From Hermodice carunculata (lineage: Eukaryota > Annelida > Polychaeta > Eunicida > Amphinomidae): DNA of 64,000 nt. Of the stretch, positions 11,113-22,830 are shown in pieces. The notes beneath the pieces are model-generated. The model was given only the letters and a program-made list of their open reading frames with translations, had not been told where the DNA came from and searched no databases. The stretch's first letter is position 1, and every line of letters begins with the position of its first letter. Location: the NCBI GenBank assembly GCA_964020975.1, contig OZ026623.1:79019059-79083058 (forward strand), written 5' to 3'. A program made the position numbers and the translations under genes.

Positions 11113-12534
11113 TTAATAAGTATTATTTTCCTTAATTGTTTGGTCTCCTTTCTTTAAGTCCAATAAGAGTTGAAAATCTGACATTTCTTCTTCATTGTAA
11201 CCAATCAAGAATTTTACTCTCAGAGGATTGTCATGCTTTTTTGCAATACCTGTTAATACACCATCATACCATTTTAAACACTCATTCATGTCATCAAAAA
11301 TTCTGTGTTTAATTTCAGAACCAATTAGAAGCTGGGGATTTTCCATCAAGATACTTAATTTTGTCTGACTATTATTTACTGCTCTTTTAATTCTTGCTTC
11401 CTGAAGTTGAACAAATCTTCTGCGCTTTTCAGTATCAATATTTGCGCGTCTTTTTTTCTCCTGGAGTAACTTCCGGATCTTGGTTTTCACTGTCAGCGGC
11501 ATCAGATGAGATCGGATTGAGACGGATAATTTCCTTAAGATTTTCTTTTAATACTTCAACTGAAAATGTAATTCGCTTTTTGGCTACTGTTTTGTGACTG
11601 AAAAAATAATTCTTTGGGTCCGTTAGATTTCAAAATTTGTTTACGGAAATTAATTTGTGCCAATAGTGCTTCATGAACTCGATCTGTATTCAATTTTGCA
11701 AATTCTGAATCAAGTTCTTCGACTGAAGAACTCTGACACCTCACCCTTTGCTGCATGATGGGCCTGGGGCATAAAATCATGTTTTGAGCTTTTTGATGGT
11801 AACTGGGTAACTTTCATGTGTGCTAGCTTTCCTAGGACAATTCTGATCACCGCAATTATTCAGTTCATGCTCACTTGCTGTGCCAAAAGTTGCCTACAAA
11901 CTTCTCTAATTTCATCTGTGTACTTTTCATCTACAAATGTCTCTACTTCATGTTTTTAAGCAATGAGTTGACTTCCTGTAGCCTTGCTATTTCTTTTTCT
12001 AATTTGATGATGCGCATTTTCAGGCCTTTTACTTCCTCACTATTGAAAAGAGTGTCAACTGAATCCTGAAATTGGCGGCGTCTTGTTTTATGGTACCAAA
12101 TTTTATTTCTGAAGTTTCCGTTTTTTCCTGTTGTAACATTTCCAGCGTTGGTTTTGGTGCACTTGCCTTTTCTTCGTTTTTCGCTACAGCTGCTGCTGTA
12201 CAAGCCTGCTGTACATGTAGGCCTCAACGTTTCTCTTTTCTCCTCAACCTCTTTTCTTTGGTTTTTTTTTTTTTTTTTGGGGGGGGGGGTTCTTGTTGAT
12301 CTGGAGTTTAGCTATTTGGTTTTGCAGTTGTTCAACTAGTTCCTCTTTCTTTTTAAGCTCTGCTTGTAGACTTTCAAAATCTGACATTTTTGGTGTCAAA
12401 TATCAGATTTTGAAACCTAGCATTCACTGACTCAACTTGTGCAAGTGATGTGTTCTTTTCTGCACCCAATGTTTGTATTTTGATCTCATTTGATTTATTT
12501 TCTTCTGAGAAATATTGAATTTTCCTTTTCAGAT
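11113..12534 (-). pseudogene. Coiled-coil protein with C-terminal Tudor-like segment, frame-broken
   Basis: Read from 12534 down, consecutive frames give protein-like segments in a sensible order. First come two coiled-coil stretches (NLKRKIQYFSEENKS; then from an ATG at 12387 FESLQAELKKKEELVEQLQ), then a basic stretch and another coil (LKMRIIKLEKEIARLQEVNS, 12227-11943). Next are a helical segment (VDEKYTDEIREVCRQLLA, near 11900) continuing in another frame as VIRIVLGKLAHMKVTQLPS, a piece with ALLAQINFRKQIL (near 11660), a basic coil, and finally IKHRIFDDMNECLKWYDG...FLIGYNEEE (11310-11160). The last resembles a Tudor-like strand pattern (W-Y-D-G then a Y.EE turn). I believe similar proteins are multi-copy in many invertebrates, but I cannot name the family. 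At least four frame changes occur, one at a homopolymer at 12262-12289, so it is a pseudogene unless some changes are introns or assembly errors. Confidence 0.6.
12262..12289. repeat. T17G11 homopolymer junction
   Basis: A run of 17 T directly followed by 11 G. On the minus strand this is C11A17 inside the coiled-coil gene, exactly where its reading frame changes, so the length given here may be an assembly or slippage artefact. Confidence 0.9.
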
Positions 12535-13038
12535 TTATGTTTGATTGTTTTGTTTTAATGTAAACTGCAGGTACCTTTGTCTCTTAAGCCTACTTCCTGT
12601 ACTGGAACCACCGATGCTAGCTTCACCATCACTTGTATTAGGCCTACTAGAATCTGTGTGTGTACTTAGGCCAATGTTTCCCTGTGGTTCGGTGATACTG
12701 GTACCATCAGCACCTCTGACAACAGTACTGCTGGTGCTAGTACAAGACCTGGGATGCCACTGGCTACCTGATCCTGTTTGCGGTACCTCAAACAGGTCAT
12801 CACAGAATTGATTCTTTGCTACTCGGTTCCCTTTTCGAATTAGTTCTTTCCCTTTTTTCTGTACTCTTCTCATTTTAATGTACAGCACCAAGTACCTCTG
12901 TCTGTAATCCGGGGCATCTTCGCTGGGAATTACCCTCTGATATTCCTGGTGCTTTGCCACAAACTTGAGCACTGCTTCTTCAGATGATTCATCCTGCATG
13001 CTTTGCATATGTTCAAAAACTTCACTATTTGTGGCCAT
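12535..13038 (-). CDS. 167-codon open frame, possible first exon of the coiled-coil gene
   Basis: It starts at an ATG at 13036-13038 and reads MATNSEVFEHMQSMQDE, then an acidic helix-rich part and RYLVLYIKMRRVQKKGKEL. A low-complexity Ser/Thr/Gly tail (STSSTVV, SIGGSSTGS) follows, ending KQNNQT at 12538. The N-terminal 70 residues look like a real folded or coiled segment; the tail looks disordered. It sits immediately upstream of, and on the same strand as, the coiled-coil relic at 12534-11113, which begins in another frame within about 20 bp. The two are probably parts of one gene. No known domain is recognised. Confidence 0.5.
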   Translation of the reverse strand: MATNSEVFEHMQSMQDESSEEAVLKFVAKHQEYQRVIPSEDAPDYRQRYLVLYIKMRRVQKKGKELIRKGNRVAKNQFCDDLFEVPQTGSGSQWHPRSCTSTSSTVVRGADGTSITEPQGNIGLSTHTDSSRPNTSDGEASIGGSSTGSRLKRQRYLQFTLKQNNQT

Positions 13039-16000
13039 TATTTCATTTAATTTGGACCACTTGCATGAAATTCAGCTGTAAAAAATGCAGTAGTTTATTT
13101 ATTCTGTGATGTTTAGGGGACTTTACACTTCTGCAGTGCAGAGTAGGTCTACAATTGTGTTTATATAATGTTACCCGTAAAAACACAACACGCTCGCCTC
13201 TGCAACTCTTGCTTGTCAACAGCAAAAAGTACCCGGATGTTAATAGCCGTTGGTTATTTGCGCCAAACAAGTGGTTTTTGATCTCAAATCTGGGGGTTGT
13301 GTCAGATTTAATGGCCAGAAAAACACTTAAATATAATAAATAAAATGCCAAATTTTGTTTTGCCAAGTGATACAAATTGATATATTACAATTCTATACAA
13401 ATGCCGATATTCTGAAGTTTTCAGTTAATTCACAAAATGCGTTATTTTGGCCGGACCGATTTGTTTCACTCACCTAAATGTTTAAGGCAGGCCCCCGAGA
13501 ACTGACAGGTAACAATGGAAAACTTTTACCTGACGTCAATGCTTCCATAAAAGGCAATTAAAATGATATGGCACCACTTCCTGTTGTCACAAAACCCGGT
13601 CCAAATGGCAGGACCCGCTGACCGCATCAACACCGTGCCGTGCTGGGGCTTTTTTTGTCAAAATTCCAGCATGCATTGCATTCAAACGTTTACACATTAA
13701 TTATAACATGTTTTTTTATTTCCGTGCCGATTTTAGGATGAATTGGATGGATATTTTTCACAACCCAAGAGACGAAAGTAGGTTAGAGGCTGTTCAAAAG
13801 AGGGAACACGCAAATGTTAACAGATTTAGTCACGTGACTGAACACCGTAATGGTACGGAATAGGACTTTGTTCTTAGAATATCGGACTTGACAGTGTTCA
13901 AACGGTACATGGGCTTACAGATTAAGGTTTGTTAAGTTTATGTTTGTTTAAATACACAAATACATACATACATACACACGTACATAATACATACATAAAG
14001 ACAGACAGATACATCTAAATATACTAAAAAAGAGACATAAAGGTGACAAGCACATTTTGGCCCTTAACTATTGCTGACCAAACCTGCAGGAAATAGGAAT
14101 CTACTTAAGCGAAAAATACGTAGGCTTAAAGCTGAAAATACTAGCATTTATGTATCCGATATCACATTGTTTCCCCAAATCATAAAAGCAAATTAAAATG
14201 AGACTTTGGCATTATCAATGCAACTTCAGTGTCATTCAGTAACACCAAATGGAAATGAAGCTTCACGTAAATATTATTCATCTCTCTTTAGGCACAATAC
14301 TAAATCGATTCGGTGAAATGTAACTGTGCCAACATGGCATATATTCCTTCAGTGTTTATGTTTTATTTAAATGTGGACGGTTTTTACTTAAGTGAAAGGA
14401 CAGTCAATTTTAACAGACACAGTCATGTCACATATGTAACATTTCACTTGAATGATATTGCACTTTACGGAACTGCCAAAATCTATTGCTCCTTCACTGA
14501 AGTTATAATCAGTAGAAATAACCTAAAAGATACCGATAATACAGTGTCCGTACATACCTCGCCTTTGTCAATTAATTGAGACAAGCATGTCACTAAAACA
14601 TTATCACAACTGGCAGTGCGGGTATCTCAAACGAAGCACTGGGCATGGGATATAATTATTTGGTTGTATGATGTCTTGTGCCATAAAGGCGAATTGCAGG
14701 AAGACGCACACGGCTACTCAACAGGTTGACCCATGTATGCGGCTGTTCTTGTACCTCTTTAGACGATTTCATGGAAAACAATTCATTTCTGACATCCGAT
14801 GTCAGAATTTCATGTACATGTGGACAATGATCAGCGTATAGACTGGGGTTACAGGATTGATGTGTGTCTTGGTTCTGATCTTTATCTTAAATAAATAACA
14901 ACACGAAACATCTCAAAATCAAAATAAATCATGTTATTATGATAACCGAATCATATATTAGATGCACTGGCATTCATTTGTACTTTTGTGGTTTTGCAGA
15001 TAAACTTTCTTCCTTATCTAAAATAAATTATATATTCACATATATGTAATACATTTTGACATGTATGAAAACGATTGACTAAGTAAATTATATATGCAAA
15101 ATACTGCACCTTATGCAACCACGTTTAGCCGAAATATTTGCTCCTGCCAGGGCAACGTCAATTAAATATACAAATACATATTTACGTAGGCAATTCAAAC
15201 CGCACCATTTGGCAAAAATTATTATCATTCTTAGTGAATGACTTAATGTACATAATGTTAACATTTTGCTTTCAATATCTTGTCATGAGCCCTGACCGTG
15301 ACGGGAGGAAGAACGAGTAGGTGTTATGTTGATATCTGATCACCAAAAGTGTCCATAGGTAGCCGAAACATGTACTTGTCTACCATATCTATCAACGGCT
15401 GGGAACAGTGTCAACTTAAAATGATATGTTGAGGTATATCATTACAGAAAATGATTTACAAAAAAAGGCGCACCTTTAGATAACTAAATTAAGTTGAAGG
15501 ATCGAGAGATATGTAACTAGGGTCACACCTCTATGCCCTAAAAAATATGTAACTTTACGACTTAGGCCCTGCCCTATAGTTGATTGGGCATATGTGTTGC
15601 ACTCTGACATATATGTAAAATAATCGTTTATTTTACAGAGCTGACAGAAAATTCCACATGGGTGCAATAGATTAAAACAGTAGTGAAAGAGTTTCTCATA
15701 TACTAATAATTGTAGTTTAAATGTTTTTAAGACATTTTGAAGTTGTGTACAAATAGGGAAAATTAACCAAACTTTATATATAAAAAACAAATTAAACCAT
15801 TTTACGAGAAAGGATCAAAGAGCAGCACTTACTCTGCTGAGGATTAGCGCACACATATAAGAAATAGTAAGGGGCAGATATAGCCGACCATTTGTTATCA
15901 GAAGTGCCAGGAACTGTGAGTTATGCACAAAAAAAAAAAAAAAAAAAGAGAAAAACAAATGATGAAACCCATTTCCTGATTAAGTGCTCACAGTTAAATA

Positions 16001-16529
16001 CTGCACCTAAAATCTGTGGGCAGAGGTTCTCTGGGGATGTGCCTATCTTGAGGCAAAGAGTAACGATAACAAATTATGCCTTTTAATCATTTGTGATGGT
16101 AAAATAGTCAAACAAGTTGCAAATTCATTGCTAAGGGTTTCACTTTATACTAAGTAGTTATACTCCCCAGCACAGCACGGATGTCATGATTTTTTACATA
16201 TACATCCTCTATGCTGAACTGTGATGTGGTAGGTGGTTATGTAATGTTGTAAAAATTTACTATTGTATGTTTTATTTATCTATTTATTTTGTGAATACGT
16301 TCTTGTATTTTTGTTTCCAATTTGGACCAAGAGGACGTGAACATGATCAACAAAGAACTTTGAACTTTGTAAAAAACAAAATTTATATGGATATGCGATA
16401 AGCATTTACGCATGTGTACAAACGATTTACAGATATGTGTACTGTTATTGTTTCTTCTGCACAATTATTTGAAAACCATGGACCTTCTCTTTGCTCAACA
16501 TTTTCGCTCAACATTTTTAAAGTCTTTTC
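13039..16529. other. Stretch with no recognised gene
   Basis: It holds the second copy of the dispersed 85-bp repeat (13850-13936), an imperfect (ACAT)n patch near 13960-14020 and an A18 run near 15929. Open frames up to about 105 codons occur on both strands without a recognisable domain. Confidence 0.6.
13850..13936. repeat. Dispersed 85-bp repeat, copy 2
   Basis: Matches 4372-4456 in the same orientation, beginning ATGGTACGGAATAGGACTTT and ending GATTAAGGTTTGTTAAG. Flanks differ. Confidence 0.8.
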
Positions 16530-16531
16530 TT

Positions 16532-16602
<71 letters not shown>

Positions 16603-16606
16603 CTTA

Positions 16607-16686
<80 letters not shown>

Positions 16687-16691
16687 TTTAC

Positions 16692-16774
<83 letters not shown>

Positions 16775-16776
16775 TT
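16530..16776. repeat. Nested tetranucleotide array (TTTA)n-(CTTA)n-(TTTA)n
   Basis: About 18 copies of TTTA, then about 21 copies of the variant CTTA (16600-16690, with a few transitional TTTA units at each edge), then TTTA again to 16776. It gives open frames in two registers that are repeat artefacts. Confidence 0.95.
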
Positions 16777-18500
16777 TTGTGCAATGTTGCAGTTTTGCTT
16801 CCGATGCTCGACAATTAAGACTTTTCTCAATGAATTCTCCCTAAACTTGGTAGGGATGTAGCTTGAGCACCTGTCTGGTCAGGGAAAAGCGCCAGTACCA
16901 TTTTTTTTTTTTTTTTTGGTTTATTTTTTTTAACATATATGTGAAACGAGTATTAAAGATTGTGCTCAGATTGGTGAGAATGTATGTTAATGTAGTTGCT
17001 ATGGAGTTGGTGGGGCACTTACACCCATTGTACCTGCACGTTCAAGATTTTATACTCCTTAAAGGTGCGATGGAACTAATTTGCTGAAAGAAAGAAGGTT
17101 ACCTACGTGATTGCAACATCCAAGAGATTACCGATGTACTGATTGGACAATAGTTTTCATGGTGCTTATAGTAGTGGTCATGTTTCAGCACAAAATCAAG
17201 GCTTCACGTTCAGGAATTCGACCGAATCCCCATAGTCATATGTACCTAACCGCAACTATCTACAGTTACAAGTCAGAAAAACCTTCTATTTTAATGAGTC
17301 TATGTGCTGCCACAATATGTAACAGCTACAACATTTCAACTCATCTGCTTTATATGACTTTAAGAGAGGCAAAACTAGGATTAAGGAGAGGTCTGTATGA
17401 ATTTTAAGGAGTGAGTGCAATACATTTACGGCATTATTGTCACGTTCCGTGCATTATTCAGATAGAAATCGGTATGCTGTGTTTTAGTTTGAACATCTGG
17501 GAAACGGAGTGAGCAACTGTTATACTTTTTGCCACAGGTGAAAAGCTGTTGTGATGACACTGGGCAGCAAGCCATTGCTTCCCATGGCTTTACCCAGACA
17601 CTAACACATATGATATAAATTTTGAATTTACAGAGACAGGGATAGATGTACAAGGGGAGAAATAGATAAGTATTTTCCCTATAATAACTGCACAACATTC
17701 ATTAAGTTGCAGGTTAATTGCTGTGAAAAAATAAAGATGCCGTGGGTATTATTTCTAATCTCCTAATCGGTGGCCCCTAACGGCATACAACGGAGTAACA
17801 AATAATTAATACTTGACCTAATTAAATTTGAATGAGCTTTTGATTTATAGAATGTATGCTTGAAAGGCAGTATGAAGCAACCGTTGGATTCTGTTGGCTC
17901 TTATAACCTGTGTGCTTGTCTGTTTACTGGGACTCTTTTATTCGTCTGCTTTCAATAATATTAAAATTACTCAGAAAAAATCTCAAATCTCGGTTAAACT
18001 TTGTGGTGACCAACCGTCATTCGTTTTACTATGTTTGTCAATAAGAGGTGCCATGCAAAGTGTATGTACATAAATTTAATCAGTTTGATCTGTAATTTGG
18101 AAGTTGATCCGACGTAAAATTTTCTCTCGATATGTGGCTGTATTCAGCAATCGGTCTAGCACATTCTTGCGAAACCATAAAGAATAATTAGGTCAGATAT
18201 TATGAGTCCGGAATTTTAGCCTAAGTATTTTGATATTTTAAAAAGGTTTAAGAGTTCGGAACGCTATCCCTTCCCCTTTATCTGAATTTAAAAACCGCTG
18301 TTTTGTTCTTTGTTTTTATGGCATCCTGTATAAAACATTTCTTTGACTAATACTTAAACACGATCACAATAAAATCAATAAAGACAAATCTTTAAGGTAG
18401 AAGATATGTAGCAAGCGCCTTTGTATAACCTGTAATCGCGTTTAAATATTTTTGGATGGCTTGATAATGTAACTACATGCTCCCAAAAATCAGATGCATG

Positions 18501-18538
<38 letters not shown>

Positions 18539-19429
18539 GGGGCCTTTTTGTCTTTTACCCGAAAGAGTTTCAGTAGTGCTGATCACAAGGAGTTTGTTTG
18601 TATGGGCATGATGATGAACCATGTGATTGTTTGCACAGACAGTTGTCCCTGACCTCTGGAAACCAGGCCAGCCACTTACAAGGGCCACTCATAGGGAACG
18701 GAAAACCACTAGCCATAGAGAGAAGAGCGGGCCAGTTCAGACTAATCACTACCATTGTTCTGACTACTGAGAAATTCTATATTGATGTAAAAAAAAAATT
18801 AACCCAATCTTCTTCCAGGCCCCGAATATGAAAAGCCGCATGTGAATCCACACCCATAGAAATTAACTGTGGTCACGTTTGATATTCCCCAGTTGTAAAG
18901 ATTTCGAGTCTTAAGCCACAAAATATACTTTTTTTAAATGCAACATCACAGAGGTAAGACTACAAGTTTGTTCTACACAATTATAAAAAAACAGGACACA
19001 GGAAATAATTGTATGTCATATTACATCCACAAATGCATAAAAATTGGCAACATTTTCTTTCAACCCAATTTTCTCGGAACAGATCTTTGCTCAAATTTTG
19101 CAATTTGTATCTCGCCTTACAAACACATTGCCCCATGATATTCAAATATAAAATACATCAGAAGAAAAATATCTTATCCATGAACTTTTTTTTTTTTTGT
19201 TTGTTTGTTTGTTTGTTTGTTTGTTTGTTTGTTTTTTTTTTTTTTTGGTCTGCCAAGCCCTCCCGTGACCTTTAGAGCCATTGCTTGGAAGAAAATGAAG
19301 TACGTGGGAGGATCCACTTAAACAAAACTTATCACTTTTCTATTTATTCAATTTCGGGACTAACCATAGGATTCGATCCAAGACACACACACACACACAC
19401 GCGTGCGCGCACGCGCACACATGTATATG
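16777..19429. other. Stretch with no recognised gene
   Basis: It contains an (AT)n run at 18505-18533, a (GTTT)n-rich tract at 19186-19247 and a short (CA)n/(CG) patch at 19383-19420. Small open frames (17111-17407 is the longest at 98 codons) show no domain. Confidence 0.55.
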
Positions 19430-22400
19430 TTTTTTTTTGAGCGGGCAAAGAAGAACTATGATGGGATTGCAATTTGTATTGGAGATTCTCTGAAACTAGG
19501 AGCTACAATTATCCCTGTGCAAAACTCCGTGGTTGTTTGACTAAAGTTAAACCATTAAATTTTTTAACCTTACATCAGAAGTCTATATTGCAAATGTCTA
19601 TATCAGCAACAGTATTCTTCTTACAGTAAGACAGGAGAAGATATATGTGAGCTACTTGATACAGATATAGCCATTTATTTTTCTTTGGGTGACTGTCTTA
19701 TTGGTGGGGATTTCAATGCACGTACAGGTAAGGAAAAGGACTTCATAGGCCATGACTCTAGCAAACATATGCTTTTGGCTGGCGGGTTCAGCCAAAAATT
19801 CTGACATTCCTCTTGAGAGAAACAATATGAACACTTCTAGTGCTGGTGCACATGGTAAAAAAACTACTGGAAGTTGGCAAAGCCTCTGGCCTCCAAATCA
19901 TGTACGGAAGATTATTTGGCGATTTTCGAGGTCATCACAATTCTTTTAATCATAATGGGTTACCGAGTGTAATAGATTACAAGTTTGCACAATAGTCACT
20001 GTGGGGTAGGCGAGTTTTTTTTTTTTTTCATGTGCACAGTCTGACCCCTTGTTCTATACACTGCTTGCTTTCAACCAGCATAAGCAACGGACATTTTCAT
20101 GACTGATCAACCTGTGCCCTGCTCGGACATACCCAAATTAATTTGGATAAATGGGTATGCTGTCGAATGCCGCAAAGCACTGTTATCGCGCACTCTGCAA
20201 GTGAAAATAAACAAATTAAATACCAAATTGAAGCCCCCCGGGCTGGATGATACCACGAGCAATGAATGAATCAGTTGGCAATCTAAATAACATTATCTAC
20301 TCTACTCAGCTGCAGAAATTACTAATCTAAAAAATAAGACCCCCTCGACAACACAGGAAAAAGAGACACAAAAAATGTTCGACCAAAATGGCAATGATCA
20401 ATACAAGAATTTGAAAAAGAAAGGAACTTAGCTCCATTATGATCCATTTAATTCAAACCTTCTTTCTACACACAGGAAAGAAAAGAAACAATATTAGAAA
20501 CTGATAAACAGAAAGATAAAACTTTTCCAGCAAGGCCTTGTTGATAGACTGTATTCTATGCACCGGAATGACCCCAGACGATCTTGGAATATCAATAAAG
20601 ATCTAACCAAAATAGAATGTAGGAGCACTAGAATTCTTACAAGCCTAAGTCACTGGCCGCAACACTTTTAAAAAATCCTCAACCAGCCAGGCAATTACCA
20701 TGACGCAGATGTTTAGAATTATTTTCGTGGGAATGGAAACAAAATATTCGATAAACTGAATTTTAGTATTACTGCAGATGAAGTCCTGCAATCCATGTCA
20801 AAACTGAAAAAAACAATAAATTAGCTGGGCATGACGGAAAAAAAATAAAATGATAAAGAGTGGAAAAGACATTTTTTTACCCACCATTACTGCCGTTTTC
20901 AACAAAATTATAATAGACAGAACATTTCCAAGTGCACAAAATATCAATAAACTATCCGCAGTACAAACAGAAGGCAGTGCCCACTACCTTCGACAACTAT
21001 AGAGGCCTTGCAGTCTCTAACAACATCTGTAAACTGTTTTGCAGCATATCTAACAAGCTTTCTGATTTCAGAGAAAATAACAATTAAATACATAAAACCC
21101 AAATAAGTATCAGGCCCGGTAACAGAACAGATGACCACATTCTGACATTGAAAACCATCATTGCTAAACATATAAATTAGCTCCCCAGAAAATGCATTTT
21201 TCCTTGCTTTGTGGATTTCAAGTCAGCTTTCAACACCGTCTGGTGACAAGCCGTCTTTTATAACTTTCTAAAATGTGGCACTGGTTTTATCCTTAATCAA
21301 GAATGTGTACTCTGTAGTCTTCTATTCAGTCAAAACTAGTGATAGCATCACTGAGAGTATCAATTCCAATGTTGGTGTCAAGCAAGGATGCATCCCAGCC
21401 GGGGTCTCTTTAACATTTTTTTATATGATCCACCTTATATTTTTGTTACTACGTGCAATCCAGTGGAATTATCCGACTGCAAAATTAATTGTGTGATGTA
21501 TGCAAATGACTTTGTACTCCTCGCTAATACAAGCGGTGGCCTGCAGAGGGCACTATTCAAACTACAACAATAATCTGACCAATGGAAACTAATTGTAAAT
21601 CTAATTAAGACTAAACTCTTGATTGTCAATAAGGGAGGCCATGTCATTAACCAATTCAGATTTCAGGACAAACAATTCAGAACTAGAAATCGTAAACAAC
21701 TATTGCTACGTAGGTACTGACTTCTCTTCTTCTGGAAATTTAAACGCGGCAACTAACAAATTAAAAGAAAAAGCATCAAAAGTTATATCCAAGCTAAGAT
21801 ACAGTCTTGTTGATGGAGATGTTGATGTTGCACCAAAACTGTTGGACTCGCTAGTTGCACCAATTATTACCTATGGATGTGAAGTTTGAGCCCCATATTT
21901 ACTACAAGGCTTAAAGATGATAATCTGATGAGTAGATATGAAAACATAACTATTAAGCAAGTACATACTAAACTTTTCAGATTTATATTAGGTGTCCGCC
22001 GTAAATCCTCCACTGCCGCTTTAAAAGGTGAACTGGGTAGGGACCCAAAACTGATCTACGCTTTTTGTCACAGTGTGAAATATTGGATTGATATCGGGTT
22101 AATTTACATACATGTGATCCAGAGAGTATGGTTGCACCCTGCCTCAGGATAAATTACTATCTGGTAAAAGCGAATTCTGTGTGCTGGACACAGTTTCTGA
22201 AGAATGCGTTTAACAAGTTTGATATGTCCAGATACTGGGAAAATGTCGGTGGTAACAATGTCACACGTTTTTACGAAAATTCAAAGACAAGTTTTTTCTC
22301 TTCATATGAAACAATGGCTAGATCTTATCTGTGGTGAAAGAAGAATCTCTTGATTTGAAGGATCTATTGCATAAACGTAAAATTTGCACCAAATTAAGCT

Positions 22401-22750
22401 TTAGCGCACATAACGTGATCGGGAGGTACAACATACTAACATAAGATGGCAGATGGCAGGCCTCAGTGGAGATCATCATGTTCTCAAATATGTAACCAAG
22501 TACATAAATACATGCTTTGTTACCCGAGTTAAGTGTCAAACCAGGGAATGTTTTTCTTTTCTTTTGTCTTTTTCCTCGTAAATATTGTATATATATATCT
22601 GATTATGCTCAACCTATAATTCTCCCTCACCTAGACCTGGTGCACACATTTGGATGCAGCATTGATTCTCAAGTATGTAGTATGTAATCTTGGCAATGGC
22701 CACCAGAGGGCAGGCCTTCAGCGATAAGGATTTGTATTCTCTCTATGTAA
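19430..22750 (+). mobile_element. Decayed LINE retrotransposon with AP endonuclease and RT
   Basis: Plus-strand traces follow the order of a LINE ORF2. YDGIAICIGDSLKLGA (19460) and LIGGDFNARTGKEKDFI (19690-19745, with the GDFN motif of AP-like endonucleases) come first, then SVIDYKFAQ (19970). After a linker come KLAGHDG (20820), NYRGLAVSN-like text (20998), CFVDFKSAFNTVW (21205-21240), VKQGCIPAG (21380), VMYANDFVLLAN (the YxDD-like catalytic block, here YAND, 21497) and the C-terminal region with NNYCYVGTDFSSSGNLNAAT (21690-21755), LVAPIITYGCEV (21860) and RFILGVRRKSSTAALKGELG (21985-22040). It is riddled with stops and frameshifts. Wording suggests the I/Jockey-like superfamily, but the clade is not settled. 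The 3' end runs into a (TA)n(TG)n tail. Confidence 0.85.
22700..22713 (+). promoter_or_regulatory. Perfect CTCF-type core motif
   Basis: The string CCACCAGAGGGCAG fits every position of the CTCF core consensus CCASYAGRKGGCRS. It sits near the 3' end of the decayed LINE, about 40 bp before its microsatellite tail. CTCF is conserved across bilaterians, so binding is possible, but occupancy cannot be told from sequence. Confidence 0.5.

Positions 22751-22828
<78 letters not shown>
22750..22828. repeat. (TA)n(TG)n microsatellite at the LINE 3' end
   Basis: About 12 TA units followed by about 27 TG units. Its position directly after the LINE 3' region suggests it began as the element's tail. Confidence 0.9.

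Positions 22829-22830
<2 letters not shown>

Noticed and set aside
16412-16861. Overlapping frames of 134-149 codons rich in Leu, Ile and Tyr
   Set aside because: Translated TTTA/CTTA microsatellite, not membrane proteins.
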